49,028 bases of DNA from Caedibacter sp. 37-49 (GTDB lineage Bacteria > Pseudomonadota > Alphaproteobacteria > Caedimonadales > Caedimonadaceae), in assembly GCA_001898725.1 (NCBI GenBank), contig MKUV01000040.1, forward strand, positions 1 to 49,028. Direction: 5' to 3'. The translations under genes were made by a program, and so were the position numbers. The stretch's first letter is position 1. Every line of letters starts with the position of its first letter. This document shows, one piece after another, positions 44,107 through 49,028 of the stretch. A model generated the notes under the pieces. The model saw only the letters and a list, made by a program, of their open reading frames with translations. It was not told the DNA's origin and made no database searches.

Positions 44107-45876
44107 ATGAAAAAATTTCTTACGAGAGCGTTTATTCAGAGTATCTTTTTCTTATTTTTAAATATTTCTGCTACCTTTTCATCCTCCCAAAAAGAAACCT
44201 TAATTGAAGAGCCTTCATCAAAAACAATTGTTAACCAAAAATCATTATTAGAAAATATGAGGTTATGTATTAATCTTGATGATCCTAATAGGTTTTTACT
44301 AATTGATAAAATAATAGAACTAGATAAAACTACTTATGAAGATAGTGCTAGTTGGTTAGGGCGACTGAATGCAGGTTTCTCACTGAGCATATATAAAAAT
44401 CACCCTTTATATTTTATTTTAGAGGCAGCAATCGCACAGGCGGATTTTGAATCTGATAATGCTGAGTATATATTACGTCTCGTTGTCGAGAATAAAATAA
44501 CTGATGGCAAGGCAGAAATGTATAGGAAAGCAGCTAACTCAAGAGCAAGAACTGGTAAAAAATCGGTTGAAGTCGCCTTCGCTTTATTGGCCGGGAAATA
44601 CACTTTAGAAGAGTATATTCATAAACATCTCATCAGCTATTTTGGATATTTAGTAAGAACCAGGACGCAAATATTTACAAGAAGCGTTTGTGATGATCAA
44701 TTAAGCAGTGAAAATCAAAGCTTAGAAACGTATGCACTTCAGTCTGCTAATGAAGCCTTAGATTTACGTTTTGAAATTATACGAAGAATTTTTGAACATA
44801 TGTTAGAACAAAAGCCCCAGCCATTATGCGAGCAGTTATCAGAAAAAACATTAACACTTTTAAGACTTTCTCCAACGTTACTTAAATTTTTAGATCGTTC
44901 AAATCATTTTCATTTAAATTATAATGATACTCACCTTGCGGTAGAAGGTAGAAATTTTTTTATTTTTTTAAAGAAAGAAGGTAAAAACTTTTTTGGATTC
45001 GAAATTAAAGATTTTTTTGAAAACCAAGATATTCTTTATCAAACAGGAAAGCTAATATTGCAAAAATTAGGAGCTTCTCCAGTTGTTTTTTCTTCTCTGC
45101 CTGAGTTTTTATGTATAAATAAATTTTATGGATCACACGTCCAATCAGCTCAAATACTTGAATTGCACATAGAAAAAGATAAGAAGAAACGAGGAAAAAA
45201 AAGGTTAACCAAACACAAAAATATAAATAATTCTCAACAGGCAGGATTCTCTCTAGAGCCTAATCAAGCAGATGAAAGAATTAAAACTTCTGACAATATT
45301 CTCGTAGAAAAATTAAAATTAGAACAGCAACAAAATGGAAAGGAAGAAATTATTCGTATAGAAAAACAACAAACAGAGGGAGTATCTAATTTTTCTCAAC
45401 AATTGGTCATAACACCTTCGCAAATGGTACAAGAAGCTATCCCTATTCCTAAGAATGTTAACGGTAAACAAGAACAAGAAAATTTTATTTCAGATGAAAA
45501 TAAATTGTCCTCTTCAAATATTTCTGTCATCGGGAATTTATTGGAAGAGGAGAAAAAAAGAAATGCGAATAAACATATGAACAAGATTTGGGACTTATTT
45601 GGTCACAACACTTTTCAGACGGTCTCTTATGACGACATTATTAAAGCTTGGAGTTACTTTAACGGGGAAGAAAGTGTTGATGTCTCGACAGGAAGCTCTC
45701 ATCATCCTCTTTATGCTGTTGTTAATGGAAAGAGAAAAACATTTGGAATTTTCAGAAGTAAACAATCGAATGGTGCTTATGGAAGCAGGTATGTAAAAGT
45801 TTTACGTGACTATTTTACAGTCATTGGTCGGGGTGCTGCCTGGCTTGAAGAACAAGGTTATAAGAAACATTTTTAA
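44107..45876 (+). CDS. Large secreted protein with a C-terminal HicA-like domain
   Basis: A 589-residue protein. A signal peptide covers about 1-25. About 40-340 is mixed helical sequence that I do not recognise; 355-490 is a low-complexity, charged and Gln-rich linker. The last 99 residues (491-589) look like a HicA toxin domain: SYDDIIKAW as the first helix, then GSSHH (529-533) in the place of the HicA GSHH motif with the catalytic His, a strand pair LYAVVNGKRKTFGIF, and a closing helix YVKVLRDYFTVIG. HicA is an mRNA interferase of dsRNA-binding fold. A secreted carrier with this end resembles an effector or toxin. No partner antitoxin is visible. The domain call is by eye. Confidence 0.6.
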   Translation: MKKFLTRAFIQSIFFLFLNISATFSSSQKETLIEEPSSKTIVNQKSLLENMRLCINLDDPNRFLLIDKIIELDKTTYEDSASWLGRLNAGFSLSIYKNHPLYFILEAAIAQADFESDNAEYILRLVVENKITDGKAEMYRKAANSRARTGKKSVEVAFALLAGKYTLEEYIHKHLISYFGYLVRTRTQIFTRSVCDDQLSSENQSLETYALQSANEALDLRFEIIRRIFEHMLEQKPQPLCEQLSEKTLTLLRLSPTLLKFLDRSNHFHLNYNDTHLAVEGRNFFIFLKKEGKNFFGFEIKDFFENQDILYQTGKLILQKLGASPVVFSSLPEFLCINKFYGSHVQSAQILELHIEKDKKKRGKKRLTKHKNINNSQQAGFSLEPNQADERIKTSDNILVEKLKLEQQQNGKEEIIRIEKQQTEGVSNFSQQLVITPSQMVQEAIPIPKNVNGKQEQENFISDENKLSSSNISVIGNLLEEEKKRNANKHMNKIWDLFGHNTFQTVSYDDIIKAWSYFNGEESVDVSTGSSHHPLYAVVNGKRKTFGIFRSKQSNGAYGSRYVKVLRDYFTVIGRGAAWLEEQGYKKHF

Positions 45877-45893
45877 AGTTTAAAAAGGTCAAG

Positions 45894-46439
45894 TTAAAAC
45901 CTTGAATCTTCTTGTTGTAAAAATTCAAGTTCTTCTGGCGTGGAAATTCTCCCAAGAATTTCATTCCGATGAGGGTAACGCCCAAAGCGATCAATTATGT
46001 GTTTATGTTTGAGTTCAAACGCAAGATTATTTTCAAGGCCTAAGGCTGTGTAAAGTGTAACAGCGACCTGATGAATTTTAGCTGATTCACTATGCATAAA
46101 AGGCAAATAAAGAAAGCTTCTCTCTACAGGTTTTAAGTCCAGATCAGATTTCAAAAAAATAGCTTCTTGGGCAAGGACAAGAGCCGTAGAATCATTCTCG
46201 AAAGCTTGGGGTTGATCTCGATAAATGTGCCTTGAGAATTGGTCCAAAATGAGAATCTCTGTAAGTCGTCCTTCTGCTGTCGTACGCCATTCCCAAAGTT
46301 CACCCTTCGTTGCTTGTTGATGAAGGGAGCTATAATTTTTACGAATGTGGTTATCAAGAGTAGAATCTTTTTTCCACCATTGATCAGATGTTAATTCTTG
46401 AAACCAAAAATTAAGGATTGGAAGAAAATTGACTGTCAT
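45894..46439 (-). CDS. DUF924 family protein
   Basis: A 181-residue DUF924 protein, an all-helical TPR-like family. Landmarks are ILNFWFQELTSDQWWKKDS near the N-terminus, LTEILILDQFSRHIYRDQPQAF (about 53-74) and the conserved LPFMHSES and DRFGRYPHRNEILGR. No enzymatic role is established; members are cytosolic. It converges with the HicA-like gene with 17 bases between them. Confidence 0.88.
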   Translation of the reverse strand: MTVNFLPILNFWFQELTSDQWWKKDSTLDNHIRKNYSSLHQQATKGELWEWRTTAEGRLTEILILDQFSRHIYRDQPQAFENDSTALVLAQEAIFLKSDLDLKPVERSFLYLPFMHSESAKIHQVAVTLYTALGLENNLAFELKHKHIIDRFGRYPHRNEILGRISTPEELEFLQQEDSRF

Positions 46440-46476
46440 TATGTTATTGTGAGTTTAGTTAAGAGAGATAAATGGA

Positions 46477-48765
46477 TCATGAAGTTGCATTTCTTGCTAA
46501 TTTTACAGCTTGGTTTTTAGCGTACCCTTCACTGAATGACAGTAACATTTTAAAGTCATCAACCGGTAAAAATCTATTTTCCTGCATTTGAAGTCTACAA
46601 TAGTATATTCTTAAAGAAAAATTAGGTTCTGAATAGATCTTAGCTAATTGTTGAGTTCTTACAGAAATAGTCCAACTTTCATGGTGTTCTTTTTGAGAAA
46701 TAATCAGAAATAAAGGTAGAATCTCTGTCAAAAAATTGATTCGATGAGTTGAAGGGATTTCTTTAAGAACTTGTATAAAAAAGTGCTTATTTTCACCATA
46801 AAGGTGCAGAAGTTGATCATTTGTTAAATACTGAAATGCAGCTTGCAACTTTTTTGTAAGTTCGTCTAACCGTTCTTCATCTTTAAATAAGCTTATTAAT
46901 GATGAATTGTCGTCTACATCATGGAAACATACTTTAGGATCTCTTTCTGGAACGAGTTCATAAGGCATTATAAGAGGTCTAGCAGCAGTGAATACAGAGG
47001 CACGTCTTGTTGGATTTATAGAATGCAGAGTAGTTACCATAGCAAAAATACTATCTTTTTCACGTGCAGAAAGGGCGATAAAACCAGGATAAATTTGTTG
47101 TAGTAATTGCATAATTTCTCGTGCTTCGTTGAGAGGGATGTTAGAAAAAGTTTCTATGGCATTGGTAGTTCTCGCAGCATCTGTAAGTTCTAAAAAAGAT
47201 TGGTCTCTTAAAAATGTTATTAAGGGAATACGCTCGCCAGACCTAATGGCTTTTAAAACGTTAAAAATGCGGTATCTCACACTAAAATTTTTTTTATTAG
47301 ATTGAATTAGAGGTTTTACAAGTGCAAATAGCTCATTTCTTTCTGAAGCAGGAATTTCTAATATAGAATTTAAAATTCTTGCTCTATTTCCATAGAGTGT
47401 TAATCCATCTTTTAATACCAGACCTTCTTTTAATAAATAGGTTTCTGCTTCTGATAAAAATGTTTTGACGTGTTGTTTTAGTGTACTGACCGTATCGAGA
47501 TCACCTTCACCATTTAAAGAAAATTCACTTACAAACTCTATTAAAGCAGGCTCACGATCTCGTTGTGTTGGACTTAGAAAATATTTAACTTCTGGTACAG
47601 CGACATAAGTCATTAATCCATTTGGGGCATCAAGGTAGAGAGGTTTATGAGGATCTCCCCTAAAAGCTAAGGAGCCTGTCGTCCATAAAGTAAAAACAGG
47701 AGCATCAATCCAAACTAAATGCCATTTTTCAAGCGCTGTTTCATGCTGTAGTGAAACATTCGGAACTTCGTCAAACAATCTCTGTTTTGCTTGGAAGAAA
47801 TTAGCTTGGATAGTTTCATGTAATGCTTGATTACTGCGATAAAGGATACAATGTGGAGTCACTTTTTGAGACCAAATACGACCATTTCTTTGTAAAAGAT
47901 TTAAATGCTTAAAAATTATTTCACCTCTTGGATGTCCATATCTTCTATGAGGAGCTGCTCCTATAATAATTGCTCTAGGATTGACAGCTTGATCCCATGA
48001 GTCAAAGTATGTGTCATTGTCTGATCCATGATGAGGGGCAAGTAGAAGGTCTGATTCAAGCTCATTCCTTCTTCCAGCTAAGGAATCGAGCATTTGTTTT
48101 TTAACAGTTTTATTAGCATCTCCTGTAAATACGGCCGAAATGTCATCTAATTGTACTCGTATAATAATACTCCATCTATTATCATCGCTTTGTATTCCTT
48201 TGGGACAAAACAAATGCGTTATGCATCCACTTGATTCTAAGAATCCACAATTACCTCTCGAGTAGATACCCAAGCATTCAACAGAATACTTAAAAGAACA
48301 ATCTTTCAAGAATTCTTGAGGATAAAGTGTCTCGTTTCCTCCTAATAATGCTTTAGCCGAGAAAGTAAAATTATACTGAGCCTGAAATGAGTGAAGTTGA
48401 GATAAAATTGAAGGAATAAAATCTTTATGATCTTTGTCAGGATGGGTCACAATAATATTTAATTGATATTTACCTCTTTGGAGTTCTCCATTATGCGATT
48501 GCTTCCAACAGTCGAGTATTTTTGAACTAATTTGTCCAATCAGCAGAGGTTCTGAGTATGTTTCCCACTCATATGTCTCACCTTGCATGTAGGGGCGCCC
48601 ATCTGATCCGGCATCAATCAATAAAGGCACACGAGAAATCTTATTGATTAAAGCTGCATGACCTTGTCCAACATTAAAAAAGGTAACCTCATCTTTTAAA
48701 GGGAAGGTTGCGTGTAAGTTATTTGAGCACAATAGTACGCATATTAAGATAAAGAATTTTTTCAT
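46477..48765 (-). CDS. Exported MBL-fold hydrolase with a helical C-terminal half
   Basis: A 762-residue protein. A signal peptide covers about 1-19 (ILICVLLCSNNLHA). Residues about 24-300 are a ComEC/Rec2-type metallo-beta-lactamase domain: NVGQGHAALI (31-40), DAGSDG (51-56), the metal motif HPDKDH (108-113), GD (215-216), HHGS (245-248) and HP (278-279). The remaining 450 residues are helical, with repeated segments such as SERNELFALVKPLI and ARRASVFTAARPLI-like stretches that look like repeats. ComEC-like nucleases degrade one DNA strand at uptake; here the domain lacks a membrane channel and is exported. The helical half is unfamiliar and may be the carrier or host-interaction part. Confidence 0.72.
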   Translation of the reverse strand: MKKFFILICVLLCSNNLHATFPLKDEVTFFNVGQGHAALINKISRVPLLIDAGSDGRPYMQGETYEWETYSEPLLIGQISSKILDCWKQSHNGELQRGKYQLNIIVTHPDKDHKDFIPSILSQLHSFQAQYNFTFSAKALLGGNETLYPQEFLKDCSFKYSVECLGIYSRGNCGFLESSGCITHLFCPKGIQSDDNRWSIIIRVQLDDISAVFTGDANKTVKKQMLDSLAGRRNELESDLLLAPHHGSDNDTYFDSWDQAVNPRAIIIGAAPHRRYGHPRGEIIFKHLNLLQRNGRIWSQKVTPHCILYRSNQALHETIQANFFQAKQRLFDEVPNVSLQHETALEKWHLVWIDAPVFTLWTTGSLAFRGDPHKPLYLDAPNGLMTYVAVPEVKYFLSPTQRDREPALIEFVSEFSLNGEGDLDTVSTLKQHVKTFLSEAETYLLKEGLVLKDGLTLYGNRARILNSILEIPASERNELFALVKPLIQSNKKNFSVRYRIFNVLKAIRSGERIPLITFLRDQSFLELTDAARTTNAIETFSNIPLNEAREIMQLLQQIYPGFIALSAREKDSIFAMVTTLHSINPTRRASVFTAARPLIMPYELVPERDPKVCFHDVDDNSSLISLFKDEERLDELTKKLQAAFQYLTNDQLLHLYGENKHFFIQVLKEIPSTHRINFLTEILPLFLIISQKEHHESWTISVRTQQLAKIYSEPNFSLRIYYCRLQMQENRFLPVDDFKMLLSFSEGYAKNQAVKLARNATS

Positions 48766-48979
48766 ACTTATTCATATATTAATACTTATCTCACCGTAAA
48801 GAACAGATATAGTATTGTCAATGTTAAGATAAGGAGATAGGAGTTTTACTAATGCAGTACTCTAACAATTAATAGGAAGCTCGTCTTCTTAGAGAAGCAA
48901 CAATTTTGGAAAATTGCTTCCACTATATGTATAATACGATAGGGGCTTGTGAATATATTTTATAACGAGTTGATTTTAC
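48766..48979. other. Intergenic region between MBL gene and tRNA-Thr
   Basis: No gene is seen in these 214 bases. They contain the upstream DNA of the exported MBL gene and the downstream DNA of the tRNA. A TTGACA (minus strand, about 48821) lies in AT-rich sequence and may be part of a promoter, but no matching -10 box stands out. A hairpin is listed separately. Confidence 0.4.
48894..48920 (-). terminator. Hairpin downstream of tRNA-Thr
   Basis: GAAGCAA (48894-48900) and TTGCTTC (48914-48920) pair perfectly, with further AATTTT/AAAA pairing inside the loop. It lies about 60 bases after the tRNA end on its strand. There is no T run, so a processing or termination role is uncertain. Confidence 0.3.
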
Positions 48980-49028
48980 TGGTGCCGGATGTCGGATTCG
49001 AACCAACGACCTACTGATTACAAATCAG
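48980..49028 (-). tRNA. tRNA-Thr (anticodon UGU), 5' part beyond the window
   Basis: Read on the minus strand, the sequence holds the anticodon loop TTTGTAA between CTGA and TCAG, so the anticodon is TGT (Thr, reads ACA). The variable loop AGGTC is followed by a T arm (GTTGG TTCGAAT CCGAC), the acceptor strand ATCCGGC, discriminator A and an encoded CCA. The D arm and 5' acceptor strand lie outside the window. Confidence 0.9.

Noticed and set aside
1-49028. Insertion sequences, CRISPR arrays, prophage or integrase genes
   Set aside because: No transposase, integrase, cas gene, regularly spaced repeats or terminal inverted repeats were seen on either strand.

Overview
The window is AT-rich bacterial DNA, almost fully packed with genes. 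Gene families and order point to an alphaproteobacterium: SPOR protein, tatABC, serS, surE, a LysM/LytM lipoprotein, yajC, secD and secF in one run, and a BolA gene beside an alphaproteobacterial-type J-protein. AT richness, many small secreted proteins of unknown function, decayed genes, scavenging transporters (queuosine precursor, dicarboxylate or amino acid, EamA) and a type VI secretion (T6SS) module suggest a host-associated lineage of the Holosporales type. That placement is inference from gene content; no search was run.

Layout. 1-8.1 kb is accessory: a 700-base stretch with no convincing gene, small secreted unknowns, a YhhQ-type transporter, a secreted alpha/beta hydrolase, an exported S66 carboxypeptidase, a methyltransferase that has lost its signal-peptide exon-like front end through a frameshift, an EamA transporter, and two adjacent reading frames interrupted by in-frame stops. 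8.2-12.1 kb (minus) holds acnA, xthA and an ErpA/IscA-type A-carrier. 12.2-24.3 kb (plus) is a long envelope, export and housekeeping run: SPOR protein, M50 protease, tatABC, serS, surE, NlpD-like LytM protein, yajC-secD-secF, a HAD-like protein with a lost nucleophile, a CorC-type protein, BolA and a J-protein.

24.4-25.9 kb has a small secreted unknown with an unusual RNA leader and a ribokinase. 26.1-35.4 kb is a T6SS operon: a membrane-anchored SPOR protein followed by tssJ, tssK, tssL, tssM and tssA, closed by a terminator. The sheath, tube, baseplate and ClpV genes are not here and must lie elsewhere if the system works. 35.5-42 kb carries ald, a secreted patatin phospholipase with two palindromes in its upstream region, asd, lysS and a DAACS symporter. 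42.3-43.1 kb is a YqjD/YqjE-like pair behind a structured leader.

43.2-48.8 kb is accessory again: a heavily frameshifted secreted-protein pseudogene, a 589-residue secreted protein ending in a HicA-like domain, a DUF924 protein, and a 762-residue exported metallo-beta-lactamase-fold protein with a long helical C-terminal half. The window ends inside a tRNA-Thr(UGU) on the minus strand.

The most interesting content is the SPOR-containing T6SS operon and the exported proteins around it (patatin, HicA-like, MBL-helical, leucine-rich) that could be effectors or host-interaction factors.
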